Positions 8,433 to 17,561 of a stretch of 64,000 nucleotides of DNA are shown one piece after another (position 1 is the stretch's first letter; every line of letters begins with the position of its first letter). A model generated the notes under the pieces. It ran no database searches, was not told the DNA's origin, and saw nothing but the letters and a program-made list of their open reading frames with translations. Source of the stretch: VXNE01 sp963664635 (GTDB taxonomy: Bacteria > Pseudomonadota > Gammaproteobacteria > Pseudomonadales > Azotimanducaceae); NCBI GenBank assembly GCA_963664635.1, contig OY761542.1:1488001-1552000 (forward strand), read 5' to 3'. Both the position numbers and the translations under genes were made by a program.

Positions 8433-11340
8433 TACCGCGGGCGCCATCGCGCGCAAGGAACTCGCACTCTTCTTCGGGTCGCCCATCGGCTACCTGTTTC
8501 TCGCCGCCTATCTCGGCGTGACGCTGTTCGTGTTCTTCTGGGGCGAAGCCTTCTTCGCCCGGAACATCGCGGACGTGCGGCCCATGTTCGAGTGGCTGCC
8601 GATCCTGCTGATCTTCCTTTCGGCGGCGCTCACCATGCGGATGTGGAGCGACGAGCGCCGGGTCGGAACCCTCGAGTTCGTCATCACGGTGCCGGTGAGC
8701 GCGTGGCGCTTCGTGCTCGGCAAGTTCGCGGCGTGCTGGCTGCTGCTCGTGATCGCCCTCGCGATGACGCTGCCGCTGGCGGTCACCGTGGCCCTGATCG
8801 GCGACCTGGACTGGGGTCCGGTATTCGCGGGCTACGTGGCGGCGGTCCTCCTCGGCGCGGCGTACGTGTCGCTGGGCCTGTATGTCAGCGCCCGCACGGA
8901 CAACCAGATCGTCGCGCTGATCCTGGCGACGTTCGGCTGCGGGGCCCTCTACGCCATCGGCAGCCCGTTCGTGGCGGAGCTGTTCACCAACGAGATCGGC
9001 GACGTGCTGCGCAGTCTCGGCACCGGCGCGCGCTTCGAGTCGATCGTGCGCGGGGTGCTGGACCTCGGCGACCTCTACTACTACGTCTCCATCGTCGGCG
9101 TGTTCCTGGCCTTGAACGTCCACGCGCTCGAGAGCCATGGCTGGGCGGCCGACGGGTCGCCGCCGCGGCACCGGGCCCGGCAGCGCGTGACGGCCCTGGT
9201 GGCGCTCAACTTCGTCCTCGCCAACGTGTGGCTTGCGGGGATCAACCTGCCGCGCCTCGACATGACCGAGGGCCGGCAGTACACGATCTCGGACGCCACG
9301 CGTTCGTATCTCGCGCAACTGCGCGAACCACTGCTGCTCAGGGGCTACTTCAGTGCGAAGACCCATCCGCTGCTGGCGCCCCTGGTACCGCAGATCAGGG
9401 ACCTGCTGCGCGAGTACGAGGTCGCGGCCGACGGACGCCTGCGCCTCGAGCTGATCGACCCGGCGGACGCGCCGGAGCAGGAGGACGAGGCGAACAGCAA
9501 GTACGGCATCCGCGCCGTGCCGTTCCAGATCGCCGACCGCTACCAGGCGAGCCTCGTGAATTCCTATTTCGACGTGCTCGTCCAGTATGGCGACGAGTAC
9601 GAGGTGCTGGGTTTCCGGGACCTCATCGAGGTGAAGGTGCGCGGCGAGTCGGACCTCGACGTGCAGTTGCGCAACCCGGAGTACGACATCACCCGTAGCA
9701 TCAAGAAGGTGCTGTACGGCTTCCAGGGCGGCGGCAGCATCTTCGACAGCATCGGCGAGCCGGTTACGTTCACCGGCTACATCTCGTCGGACGACCGGCT
9801 CCCGGAGGCGCTGGTGACACTCAGGGGCGAACTCGACGGCGTGCTGGCAGAGCTCGTGGAAGCCTCCGGCGGCAAGCTCACCAGCCAGATCCTGGACCCG
9901 GACGCCGGTGACGGCGCGCTCGCGACCGAGATCGCCGAACAGTACGGCTTCTCCCCGATGGCCGCGAGCCTGTTCGATCTCAACACGTTCTATTTCTACC
10001 TGACCCTTTCGGACGGGGAGACCGTGGTGCAGACCGCCCTGCCGGAGTCGCTCGATGCCGGGGGGCTGAAGCGCAGCCTGGAGGAAGGTCTGAAACGCTT
10101 CGCGGAAGGGCTTCTGCAGACCGTCGCGATCAACGCGCCCGTCGCCCCGAATCCGTACATGCAGCAGCAGATGCCGACGCCCCCGGGCAACGAATACGGC
10201 GACCTGCGCGAGTTCCTGACGGTCGACTTCGACGTGGAGTCGGCCACGCTGGACGCCGGCGGCATCCCGGGGGACGCGGGCGTACTGCTCGTGGTCGATC
10301 CGGACAACCTGGACGAGCAAGCGCTGTTTGCCGCCGACCAGTACCTCATGCGCGGCGGCACCCTCGTGGTCGCCGCCGGGGCGTTTGACGTCAGCTCGAC
10401 CGGCCAGTCGCTGATGGCATCGCCCAGGAATACGGGGCTGGACGACTGGTTGGCCCACCATGGGGTGACCATCGCCCCGGTCTTCGTGATGGATCCGAAC
10501 AACGCCGCGTTTCCGGTTCCGGTGCGCCGAGAGGTGGGCGGCTTCAGCTTCCAGGACCTGGTCATGCTCGACTATCCATATTTCGTGGATGTCCGCGACG
10601 AGGGCCTCGACCCCGACTTCCCGGCCACGGCGGACCTGCGCCAGGTCACCGTCGCCTGGGCCTCGCCCGTCGACGTGGACCCGGAGCGGAACGCCGAGCG
10701 GACGGTGCGGACGCTCATGCGCAGCTCCGCCGAGTCGTGGCGGTCGGCCTCCACGGAGGTCATGCCGCGCATCAGCGAGACGGGCCTGAGTGCGTTCGCC
10801 GCCGAAGGTGAGGTCGGAGAAAGCGTTCTGGCGGTCGCGGTCGAAGGGCGCTTCGACTCTTTCTTCGAGGAGTCGCCGCTGCTCGTGGAGCCGGATCCTG
10901 CCGACGGCGCCGGCGAAGAAGACGACGCCGCCGCGGCGGCCGGCGAAGAGGACGAACCGGCGGACATGGGGACCGTCACCAGCGTCATCGAACGCTCGCC
11001 CGAGTCAGCCCGGCTCATCGTGATCGGCTCGAGTGCTTTCATCGCGGACCGCACGATCCGCATGGTGGGCTCCGCGGACGGCACCCTGTATTCCAATTCG
11101 ATCCAGTTCATCGCCAACCTGGTGGACTGGGCCGTCGAGGACCAGGCGCTCATGGCCATCCGCAGCCGGGGCCACTTCAACCGCACGCTGCCGGCGATGC
11201 CGGAGAACGAGCAGCGCGTGTGGGAGTACGTCAACTACGGACTGGCCGTCATCGCGGTCCTGGCCGTTTTCGGCATCAACCTGCGGCGGCGGGCCCGGCG
11301 GCGCCAGACGCAGGCTGCGTGGTTGGGGGACGCGGCATGA
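8425..11340 (+). CDS. Fused ABC-2 permease and GldG-like auxiliary subunit
   Basis: A 974-aa membrane protein. Residues 1-240 are an ABC-2 type permease with about six helices (MLDTAGAIARKELALFFGSP start, GldF-like). From about 255 it continues as a GldG-like protein: a membrane segment, then a large extracytoplasmic domain with MTEGRQYTISDATRSYLAQL and a GldG/IFT52-like fold, an acidic linker (EEDDAAAAAGEEDEP, near 835-850), and a final transmembrane helix near 945. In Bacteroidetes GldF and GldG are separate proteins; here they are one chain. Works with the upstream ATPase and the downstream DUF4340 protein. Cargo unknown. Confidence 0.85.
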   Translation: MLDTAGAIARKELALFFGSPIGYLFLAAYLGVTLFVFFWGEAFFARNIADVRPMFEWLPILLIFLSAALTMRMWSDERRVGTLEFVITVPVSAWRFVLGKFAACWLLLVIALAMTLPLAVTVALIGDLDWGPVFAGYVAAVLLGAAYVSLGLYVSARTDNQIVALILATFGCGALYAIGSPFVAELFTNEIGDVLRSLGTGARFESIVRGVLDLGDLYYYVSIVGVFLALNVHALESHGWAADGSPPRHRARQRVTALVALNFVLANVWLAGINLPRLDMTEGRQYTISDATRSYLAQLREPLLLRGYFSAKTHPLLAPLVPQIRDLLREYEVAADGRLRLELIDPADAPEQEDEANSKYGIRAVPFQIADRYQASLVNSYFDVLVQYGDEYEVLGFRDLIEVKVRGESDLDVQLRNPEYDITRSIKKVLYGFQGGGSIFDSIGEPVTFTGYISSDDRLPEALVTLRGELDGVLAELVEASGGKLTSQILDPDAGDGALATEIAEQYGFSPMAASLFDLNTFYFYLTLSDGETVVQTALPESLDAGGLKRSLEEGLKRFAEGLLQTVAINAPVAPNPYMQQQMPTPPGNEYGDLREFLTVDFDVESATLDAGGIPGDAGVLLVVDPDNLDEQALFAADQYLMRGGTLVVAAGAFDVSSTGQSLMASPRNTGLDDWLAHHGVTIAPVFVMDPNNAAFPVPVRREVGGFSFQDLVMLDYPYFVDVRDEGLDPDFPATADLRQVTVAWASPVDVDPERNAERTVRTLMRSSAESWRSASTEVMPRISETGLSAFAAEGEVGESVLAVAVEGRFDSFFEESPLLVEPDPADGAGEEDDAAAAAGEEDEPADMGTVTSVIERSPESARLIVIGSSAFIADRTIRMVGSADGTLYSNSIQFIANLVDWAVEDQALMAIRSRGHFNRTLPAMPENEQRVWEYVNYGLAVIAVLAVFGINLRRRARRRQTQAAWLGDAA

Positions 11341-12266
11341 AACAGTCGACTCTCGTGATCCTGGTTGGGGCGCAGTTGCTTCTTGTCGCCCTCGTCTACG
11401 GACTGCAGACCGGCGGTGGGGCCGAACCGGAGCCGTTCCTGAACTTCGACGTGGATGTCGTGGACACGCTGTCCGTGGCGGATGCCGAGCAGGCGCTGAC
11501 GGTCACGCGCACGGACGATGCCTGGACGGTGGCCGGCGGCCTGCCGGCGGACTCCGGCAAGATCGATCGCGTCCTCGGCAAGCTCGCGGAGGCCGAGGGC
11601 GGCTGGCCGGTCGCGACGAGCGACTCGGCGATGACACGGTTCGAGGTTACCGAGGAGGCGCATCAGCGCCACGTTACGGTCGGCGAAGGCGATGAGACCC
11701 TGGCCGACATCTATCTCGGCACCTCGCCCAGCTACCAGCGCGTCCATGCGCGCCACGCGTCTGGCGGGCCGGTGTACGCCATCGACTTCTCCAACTACGA
11801 GGCGGGCGCCAAGGTGTCCGACTGGCTGCAGAAGTCGCTGCTGCAGCCGGACGGTGCGCTGCAGTCGATCGCGCGTCTGGGAGAGTCGGCGTGGACCCTG
11901 GAGTCGACCGACGACGGCTGGAGCGCGGCAGGGGCGACGATCGACCAGGACGAGGCGGCGGAGTACACGGCGCGCTTCACCGGACTGAATGTCCTCGGGC
12001 TCGTCGACGCGGAGTTGCCGGAGGAGCCCACGGCCCGGTTCGTGCTCACGGACGACGCCGGCGACCACGAGCTGGCCCTGTTCCACCTCGAGGAGGAAGA
12101 CGACTTCGTCGCCACCTCCAACCGGTACGCAGGCCTGTTCGAGATTGCGAAATACGTCGCGGAGCGGCTGGACGCGTCGCTGGAGGACCTGGCGCCCGAA
12201 CCGGCGGACGCCGACGAGTCCGGCGACGGAGAGTCCGCGGCGAGCGAAGACGCCGGCGCCGCGTAG
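11337..12266 (+). CDS. DUF4340 domain-containing membrane-anchored protein
   Basis: 309 aa. The N-terminal segment MKQSTLVILVGAQLLLVALVY is a single membrane anchor, the rest is extracytoplasmic. The repeated two-lobe pattern (DDAWTVAGGLPADSGKIDRVLG, near 60; later TDDGWSAAGATID) is typical of DUF4340 proteins that sit beside GldG-like ABC genes. The C-terminus is acidic and Ala-rich. Its ATG overlaps the stop of the fused permease (ATGA). Third member of this exporter operon. Confidence 0.82.
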   Translation: MKQSTLVILVGAQLLLVALVYGLQTGGGAEPEPFLNFDVDVVDTLSVADAEQALTVTRTDDAWTVAGGLPADSGKIDRVLGKLAEAEGGWPVATSDSAMTRFEVTEEAHQRHVTVGEGDETLADIYLGTSPSYQRVHARHASGGPVYAIDFSNYEAGAKVSDWLQKSLLQPDGALQSIARLGESAWTLESTDDGWSAAGATIDQDEAAEYTARFTGLNVLGLVDAELPEEPTARFVLTDDAGDHELALFHLEEEDDFVATSNRYAGLFEIAKYVAERLDASLEDLAPEPADADESGDGESAASEDAGAA

Positions 12267-12299
12267 TCGACCCGGCGGGCCGGTCAAAGAGCCGGCTGG

Positions 12300-13361
12300 T
12301 CAGAGATAGGCGTCGACGATCCTCTTCAGCACCCCCGGCTGCGGGCCGGTGTAATGGCTGACCCCGGGACGGACGTAATAGTCGAGCAGTTTGCCGTGCC
12401 GCGCGAGGTCGCTTGCGAAGAGTTCGGCGTCCGTCCGCAGGAAGTCGAACTCCCGGATCATGACGACGTGGGCCGGCACGTGGCGTAGCAGGTCGTCGCC
12501 CATCGTGCCGGGAAACAGGTAGGGGTCGCGCTCGCGGACCTGGTGTTCCCAGTCCTCGGCCAGCATGGCCAGGGTTTCGAGGTGTCCGTGCGTCCCGTGC
12601 CAGCGCTCGACCTCGCTCTGCGACCAGTGCCAGTCGCCGGGTCCTGAAGGGTCGGGGCGCGGCCGTACCCAGTGGTCGCTGACGGCGGGCACGTCGGCGA
12701 TCATCAGCCTGGCCAGGTGGGCATCACGGCGCCGCGCCGGCTCCATCGCGACGCCGGCGGCGAGATAGCCGCCGCTGCTGATACCGTAGACGCCGACATG
12801 GTCCCGGTCGACGCCGTAGCGGCCGCTGAGCTCTTCGGCGACGCACCGCAGGGCCGCGTAGCAGTCCAGGATGCCGCCCGGCGCACGGGTCTCGGGGGCG
12901 TTGCGGTAGTCGACGTTGAACACCACCACGCCGCATTCGAGCGCCGTCCGGCAGGCCCAGGGATCTTCCTCGGCGGCGGAGCCAAGCACGAACGCACCGC
13001 CGTGATAGAAGACCAGCCCCTTGCTTGTCGATGCGGTCGCCGCCGCGCCGGTGTCCGCCCGGGGCAGGTGGACGCGGATCTCGATTTGTGGATTGTCGGG
13101 GGAGCCGAAGCGCGCGCCATCGCATGCGACCACCTCTGTCCGGCAGCGTGCCACGGCCTCGAGGTCGGCGGGGCTGCGGTTCGCGGGATCCTGCTGGCTG
13201 ATCTCCCGGAGCAGGGGCACGTTCGCCTCCGTGATCGCCGGGAACGCGTCGCTGGACATGAACGCCGTCGCCGCATCCCAGGCGGCGCGCGCCTCGGAAT
13301 CCCACTCTCCGCGCAGCCGAAACGCTTCGCCGCCGAACAGACGCGACGGAAAGCGGAGCAT
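12300..13361 (-). CDS. Alpha/beta hydrolase of the hormone-sensitive-lipase type
   Basis: Esterase/lipase-like enzyme, 353 aa. Oxyanion motif HGGAF at 120-124 and nucleophile elbow GISSGG with Ser195; likely catalytic Asp in REFDFLRTD near 303 and His in SHYTG near 338. The N-terminal about 80 residues form a cap. The start at 13361 (MLRFPSRLFGG) follows the region where codon structure stops making sense upstream. Convergent with the ABC operon, 33 bases apart. Hydrolyses an ester or lactone; substrate unknown. Confidence 0.85.
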   Translation of the reverse strand: MLRFPSRLFGGEAFRLRGEWDSEARAAWDAATAFMSSDAFPAITEANVPLLREISQQDPANRSPADLEAVARCRTEVVACDGARFGSPDNPQIEIRVHLPRADTGAAATASTSKGLVFYHGGAFVLGSAAEEDPWACRTALECGVVVFNVDYRNAPETRAPGGILDCYAALRCVAEELSGRYGVDRDHVGVYGISSGGYLAAGVAMEPARRRDAHLARLMIADVPAVSDHWVRPRPDPSGPGDWHWSQSEVERWHGTHGHLETLAMLAEDWEHQVRERDPYLFPGTMGDDLLRHVPAHVVMIREFDFLRTDAELFASDLARHGKLLDYYVRPGVSHYTGPQPGVLKRIVDAYL

Positions 13362-13399
13362 TTCCTGTCGTCGGTACAAGCTGTCTGCCGTGGGTGGTC

Positions 13400-13942
13400 T
13401 CAGACCAGCGGACGGTCTCCGGAACGCGGCAGCGCCCGGCCCCCGTCCGCGACGGCGACCGCGAGGACGATCTCGCCAGGCCGTGGCGCATCGGGGACCA
13501 TGACCGTCATCGTGTCGAAGTGGTCGAAGGACCACGCCTCGTCCTTGTGCCCGAGGGGCAGGTCGATGGCCGTGCCGGCAGCAGCGACCTTGACGTTCGA
13601 CGGAATGAGCGCCTGGCCGCCTCCCACCGCCGCGCGCAGGGGTTTGCCGAGCCTCGGGTGGATCATCGCGGCGCCGTGTTCGAACTCCCCGGCGACGCCC
13701 ACGATCGCCGCCTTGCCGTAGCTCACGGCCGGTCCGCCGAGCAACGCCACGGCCTCCTCCGCGAGGCGCTCCCCGGTGCGCCCGCCGAGGTTGAACAGGG
13801 CCGACAGGTCGGCTTCGAACCGGCCGGCAAGCGGGTTCTCGAGCACCGCCAACAGGGCCACGCGGACGATCGGCGGACAGTCCCGGCCGGTTTCGTTGGT
13901 GGAGACGGTCTCGCGTACGGCCACGGTCTTGCGAATGTCCAT
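13400..13942 (-). CDS. DUF1185 'amino acid synthesis' family protein
   Basis: 180 aa, starting MDIRKTVAVRETVSTNETG. The sequence GPAVSYGKAAIVGVAGEFEHGAAMIHPRLG matches the conserved core of the DUF1185 family, which is named for amino acid synthesis although no reaction is established. It lies 38 bases upstream of the hydrolase gene on the same strand and is probably co-transcribed with it. The pairing suggests catabolism of a small ester or amide, which is an inference. Confidence 0.8.
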   Translation of the reverse strand: MDIRKTVAVRETVSTNETGRDCPPIVRVALLAVLENPLAGRFEADLSALFNLGGRTGERLAEEAVALLGGPAVSYGKAAIVGVAGEFEHGAAMIHPRLGKPLRAAVGGGQALIPSNVKVAAAGTAIDLPLGHKDEAWSFDHFDTMTVMVPDAPRPGEIVLAVAVADGGRALPRSGDRPLV

Positions 13943-14098
13943 GCAATGTCCCCGATCACGGTCCGGCGCAACAGCATGCTGCGGGGGGCGTGCGGCGGTG
14001 TCAAAGGTGTCAAGGGCCGGGCGCTTGACATCGTGCTTCATTGTGCCGAGTGTGGCCGTTCTTTTCGGGGCGAATGGGCGGGGCGGACGGGAGACTCG

Positions 14099-14902
14099 AT
14101 GAAACGGAAGATCGCGTGGAGCGCCGCGCTGATGGCGTTTGCGCTGGGCTGGAACGCCAACGCCGACCTGGCCGGGGCGCTGGCCTCGGGAGACCGCGCC
14201 GAGGAAGACCGGGCGCGCGACGCGGGCCGCCAGCCGGCCGAGGTGGTCGCTTACCTGGGTATTGGTCCGGGCATGAAAGTCATGGACCTGATGGCCTCCA
14301 GCGGCTACTACACCGAGGTGCTGTCCCTCGCCGTGGGCCCCGCGGGCAAGGTCTATGCGCAGAACCCTCCCCTGTTCCTGCAGTTCGCCGACGGCATGTA
14401 CGACAAGGCGTTGACGGCGCGGCTGGCGGGTGGGCGGCTGGCAAACGTCGAGCGGGTCGACCGGGGCCTTGCGGAACTCGGCATGGAGGCGGGCTCCCTG
14501 GACGCGGTGTTCACGGCGCTGAACTTCCACGACGTGCACAACGGCCTCGGCGAAGACTCCGGCGGCGACGACGAGGCTGCGGCGTTCCTGCAGGTCGTCA
14601 AGGCGTTGCTGAAGCCGGGCGGCGTGCTCGGCATCGTCGACCACTACGGCGACTCCGACAAGGACAACAACGGTCTGCACCGGCTGGACGTCGTCGCCGC
14701 GGCTCCGATCCTCGAGGCCTCGGGTTTCATCGTCGAGTCGTCGGCCCTTCTGCGCAACCCCGCGGACGACCGCACGACCATGGTCTTCGACCCCGCGATC
14801 CGCGGGCAGACCGACCGCGTGCTCTACAAGCTGACGAAGCCGCCGGAGATGGCGCCGGCGCCACCGGCAGCCGAGGAGAGCGTGTCCGCCGGAGACTCTT
14901 AG
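14099..14902 (+). CDS. Exported class I SAM-dependent methyltransferase-like protein
   Basis: 267 aa with a signal peptide (MKRKIAWSAALMAFALGWNA, cut near DLAGALASG). The mature part has a Rossmann methyltransferase pattern: PGMKVMDLMASSGYYTEVL (motif I, about 60-78), then LDAVFTALNFHDVHN and LLKPGGVLGIVDHYG. This family of secreted methyltransferase-like proteins is common in proteobacteria and its substrate is unknown; SAM would not normally be present in the periplasm. It is divergent from the DUF1185 gene, and a TTGACA at 14025-14030 may be a -35 box. Its stop overlaps the GST start. Confidence 0.82.
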   Translation: MKRKIAWSAALMAFALGWNANADLAGALASGDRAEEDRARDAGRQPAEVVAYLGIGPGMKVMDLMASSGYYTEVLSLAVGPAGKVYAQNPPLFLQFADGMYDKALTARLAGGRLANVERVDRGLAELGMEAGSLDAVFTALNFHDVHNGLGEDSGGDDEAAAFLQVVKALLKPGGVLGIVDHYGDSDKDNNGLHRLDVVAAAPILEASGFIVESSALLRNPADDRTTMVFDPAIRGQTDRVLYKLTKPPEMAPAPPAAEESVSAGDS

Positions 14903-15528
14903 TGACCATCGATCTCTACACGTTCCCCACCCCCAACGGCCGCAAGATCTCCATCGCGCTGGAGGAGTTCGGGCTCGACTACGAGGTCCACCCGGTCCAC
15001 ATCGGCAAGGACGAGCAGTTCGAGCCGTCCTTCCTGGCGATCAGCCCGAACAACAAGATCCCCGCGATCGTCGATCGCGAGACGGGCAGGTCGATGATGG
15101 AGTCGGGCGCGATCCTCCTTTACCTGGTCGACAGGACGGGACGCTTTGGCGGTTCCGACCCCTGGACGACCCTCGAGTGGCTCATGCTGCAGATGGGGGG
15201 CGTCGGGCCGATGCTCGGGCAGGCGCACCACTTCCTGCGCTTCAACGTCGGCAAGGCGCCCTATGCGGAAGAGCGCTACGCGGCGGAGGCGCGGCGTCTG
15301 TACGGCGTGCTCGACCGCCGCCTGGCGGACCGGCCGTATCTCGCGGACGAGTATTCCATCGCCGACATGGCGACCTGGCCCTGGATCTCGCGCTACGAGT
15401 GGCAGGGCATCGACTGGGCGGATTTCCCGAACCTCAAGCGCTGGTACATCGAGATCGCACGGCGGCCCGCCGTGCAGCGCGGCTACGACGTGCCCATGAA
15501 GGTGAACGATATCCCCATCCCGGACTGA
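14902..15528 (+). CDS. Glutathione S-transferase family protein (YfcG/YghU-like)
   Basis: 208 aa, GTG start inside the stop of the previous gene. The thioredoxin-fold N-domain contains LYTFPTPNGRKISIALEEF and the glutathione-contact ESGAILLYL (residues about 66-74). The C-domain has YSIADMATWPWI. The TPNGRKISIALEE pattern is that of the YfcG/Ure2p group, which have disulfide reductase activity. Cytoplasmic. Likely co-expressed with the methyltransferase-like gene. Confidence 0.88.
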   Translation: MTIDLYTFPTPNGRKISIALEEFGLDYEVHPVHIGKDEQFEPSFLAISPNNKIPAIVDRETGRSMMESGAILLYLVDRTGRFGGSDPWTTLEWLMLQMGGVGPMLGQAHHFLRFNVGKAPYAEERYAAEARRLYGVLDRRLADRPYLADEYSIADMATWPWISRYEWQGIDWADFPNLKRWYIEIARRPAVQRGYDVPMKVNDIPIPD

Positions 15529-15540
15529 TCCGGGGCAAGC

Positions 15541-16305
15541 GTGGGCAAGCGGCTGTCCCCCGTCCTGCCGGTCGTACTTGCGCTCGCGTGGCCGGGCCAT
15601 GCACTGGACCTCGAGTACCGTGGCGTCATCGGCGGGGCGGCGGCCGGCTCGGCCTGGGTGCGCGTCGAGTTCGATGGCGAGCGCTACCAGGTCCGGGGAA
15701 CGATGCGAACCCATGGCGTGTTCGATGTCCTGGCGCCGTGGGATGCACGGTTCATGGTGACCGGGCGGATCGAGGACGGGCGGGCGGCGCCGGAGACGCT
15801 CGTGCTGCACGAGAAGGACCGGCGCAAGGACCGGACGATTCGCGTTGCCGGCGGCGTGCTGCGGCAGCTCCGGAACGGCGAACTGCGACCGGAACGGCCG
15901 GCTCCGGCGGGCGTGGACCTGATGTCGGCGCTGTGGGTGACCGGGCGGTGCGACGCCGAGCAGGTGCTGAACAACGGCCGTCACACCTACGCGATGGTCC
16001 GCAGCGCCCACGTGGTGGAGGACGACGGTACCGAGCGGTGCCGCTACGACATCGTCGACGACGAGGGCGAGCGCTCGCGCGGGCGCATCGAGTTCGGGGT
16101 GCGCCATGGCCGGCACGTGCCCCTGAAGGTCATGATCGACGACGGCATCACGCGCGGACTGGAACTCGTAGACGCGGCGGCAGAGCCGCTCTTCGAGGAC
16201 TGGGAAGAGGTGTCCCCGGGCGCCGCCGCACTGCTGGCGGGCGAAGAGCCCCCGGTCGCGGTAGACGAGGAGGCGGCAACGCCAAAGGGTCCCACCCCGC
16301 CGTGA
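15541..16305 (+). CDS. DUF3108 domain periplasmic protein
   Basis: 254 aa with an N-terminal signal peptide (LPVVLALAWPGHA, cleavage near residue 20). The mature beta-rich domain (LDLEYRGVIGGAAAGSAWVRV onward) matches DUF3108, an outer-membrane-assembly-like barrel fold of unknown function in proteobacteria. Starts at GTG 15541, 12 bases after the GST stop, so probably in the same operon. The C-terminal 30 residues are low complexity. Role not known. Confidence 0.72.
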   Translation: MGKRLSPVLPVVLALAWPGHALDLEYRGVIGGAAAGSAWVRVEFDGERYQVRGTMRTHGVFDVLAPWDARFMVTGRIEDGRAAPETLVLHEKDRRKDRTIRVAGGVLRQLRNGELRPERPAPAGVDLMSALWVTGRCDAEQVLNNGRHTYAMVRSAHVVEDDGTERCRYDIVDDEGERSRGRIEFGVRHGRHVPLKVMIDDGITRGLELVDAAAEPLFEDWEEVSPGAAALLAGEEPPVAVDEEAATPKGPTPP

Positions 16306-16342
16306 CCCGGCCTTTGGGGGCGTCGCCCGTCCCGTCCCCGCG

Positions 16343-17386
16343 TCAGTCGGAAGCGCTCCCGCTGGCGAAACTCGCCAGCGCGTCCGCGGACGTCAACGTC
16401 ATGCCGCCGAAATCGACGTCCCGAAACACGAGGCCCGAGACCTCCAGATTTTGGAACGTCGTGTCGTCGAAACGGCAGTCGACGAACTCGCAGTTCTCGA
16501 GCGCCGCGTCCTCGATGCGCAGGTTGCGCAGCGTGAAGAGTTCGCGCGGGTCCATGCCGCGGATCCAGTCGCCGTGCCGCACTACGCAAAGGGCCAGTCG
16601 GGCGCGGGTGCATGCGAGCCCGTTGATGCGCAGTCCGCTCACGCGCACGCCCGACAGCGTCGCGTCGTCGAACGACCAGTCCCGGCCGGCGACGCCGTTC
16701 AGGCCGACGCCGTCCAGGGCCGAGCCGTTGGCGAGGGCCACCGCGCTCAGTTGTACGGCGTTCCAGCGGGCGTCGCGGATGACACTATCGACCAGGGAGA
16801 CGTCGGTGGCCTGTGCCGCGTTGAGCCGGTTTCCTTCGAAGCGGGCGGAGGACAGGCGCCAATCGACCAGGCGCGTGGCATTGCACTGATTGTCGGTGAC
16901 CGCGCCGTCTTCGATGCGGAAGCGGTCGAGCTGCGAGGCGCGCAGCGCGTTGCCGGTGAAGGCCGCGCGCGTGCCGGCGAGTCCCTCGATCCCGGCGGCG
17001 TGCAGCTCGTTGTTCGCGAAGCGGGACGCCGCAAGAGTCATGCGAGCGACCCGGGCGAGGTTCAGGGTGTTGTCCTCGCAGTGGTAGTTCTCGCCGTCGG
17101 GCGTCTCGGTGCGCGAGAAGGTGGCGGAGTTGCTTTCGTTTACCCATGTCTCCGGGCGCAACGCGTCGCCAAGGCCTTTCGATGCGCGTGCAAACGCGCT
17201 GCCGAATTCGCGGCCGAGACTGCCGATGGAGCGTTCGAGGTCGTCGAAGGACGGCCGGCTCCGCTCGCGGCGTCGGGCGGTCTCCCGGGCCAGCGCCTCG
17301 ATCCGGGCCGCGGCTTCCTCTCGGGTCAACTCCCCGCGCTCCTGCATTTCGAGGATGCGTTCTATCTCCTCTCGCATGGACGGCAT
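16343..17386 (-). CDS. Pentapeptide-repeat-like protein with N-terminal helical SHOCT-type segment
   Basis: 347 aa. Residues 4-40 (REEIERILEMQERGELTREE) form a charged helical hairpin like SHOCT domains, and about 60 residues of helix follow. From about 105 to the end the chain shows irregular five-residue steps (e.g. LRASQLDRFRIEDGAV, FRDVDFGGMTLTSAD), suggesting a right-handed quadrilateral beta-helix. No enzymatic motif. It starts 8 bases after the rubredoxin stop and is the last gene of the HIT-rubredoxin operon. Possible scaffold or sensor. A second start at 17377 is possible. Confidence 0.7.
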   Translation of the reverse strand: MPSMREEIERILEMQERGELTREEAAARIEALARETARRRERSRPSFDDLERSIGSLGREFGSAFARASKGLGDALRPETWVNESNSATFSRTETPDGENYHCEDNTLNLARVARMTLAASRFANNELHAAGIEGLAGTRAAFTGNALRASQLDRFRIEDGAVTDNQCNATRLVDWRLSSARFEGNRLNAAQATDVSLVDSVIRDARWNAVQLSAVALANGSALDGVGLNGVAGRDWSFDDATLSGVRVSGLRINGLACTRARLALCVVRHGDWIRGMDPRELFTLRNLRIEDAALENCEFVDCRFDDTTFQNLEVSGLVFRDVDFGGMTLTSADALASFASGSASD

Positions 17387-17393
17387 CTGCGCG

Positions 17394-17561
17394 TCAGCCG
17401 ATCTCGACCATCTCGAAGTCACTCTTGGGTGTGCCGCACTCGGGGCACAGCCAGTCCTCGGGCACGTCGTCCCAGGCCGTACCCGCGGCGATGCCGTCCT
17501 CCGCATAGCCCTCGGCCTCGTCGTAGATGAAGCCGCAGGTCATGCATTGCCATTTCTTCAT
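17394..17561 (-). CDS. Rubredoxin
   Basis: 55-aa one-iron electron carrier. Both cysteine pairs are present, MTCGFIYDEAEG (C-x2-C-G) and LCPECGTPKSDF (C-x2-C-G), as are the usual aromatic residues (W, Y, F). Start codon overlaps the stop of the HIT gene, with GGAGG in the leader. It could feed electrons to the nearby oxygenases (P450, diiron pair), which have no dedicated reductase in view. Confidence 0.95.
   Translation of the reverse strand: MKKWQCMTCGFIYDEAEGYAEDGIAAGTAWDDVPEDWLCPECGTPKSDFEMVEIG

Noticed and set aside
8185..10461. A 758-codon open frame antisense to the GldG-like gene
   Set aside because: Shadow frame; the plus-strand protein has coherent membrane helices and family motifs, while this one does not.
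14025..14053. A promoter for the methyltransferase-like gene (TTGACA at 14025)
   Set aside because: The -35 is perfect, but no acceptable -10 follows at the right distance, so I mention it only in the gene entry.
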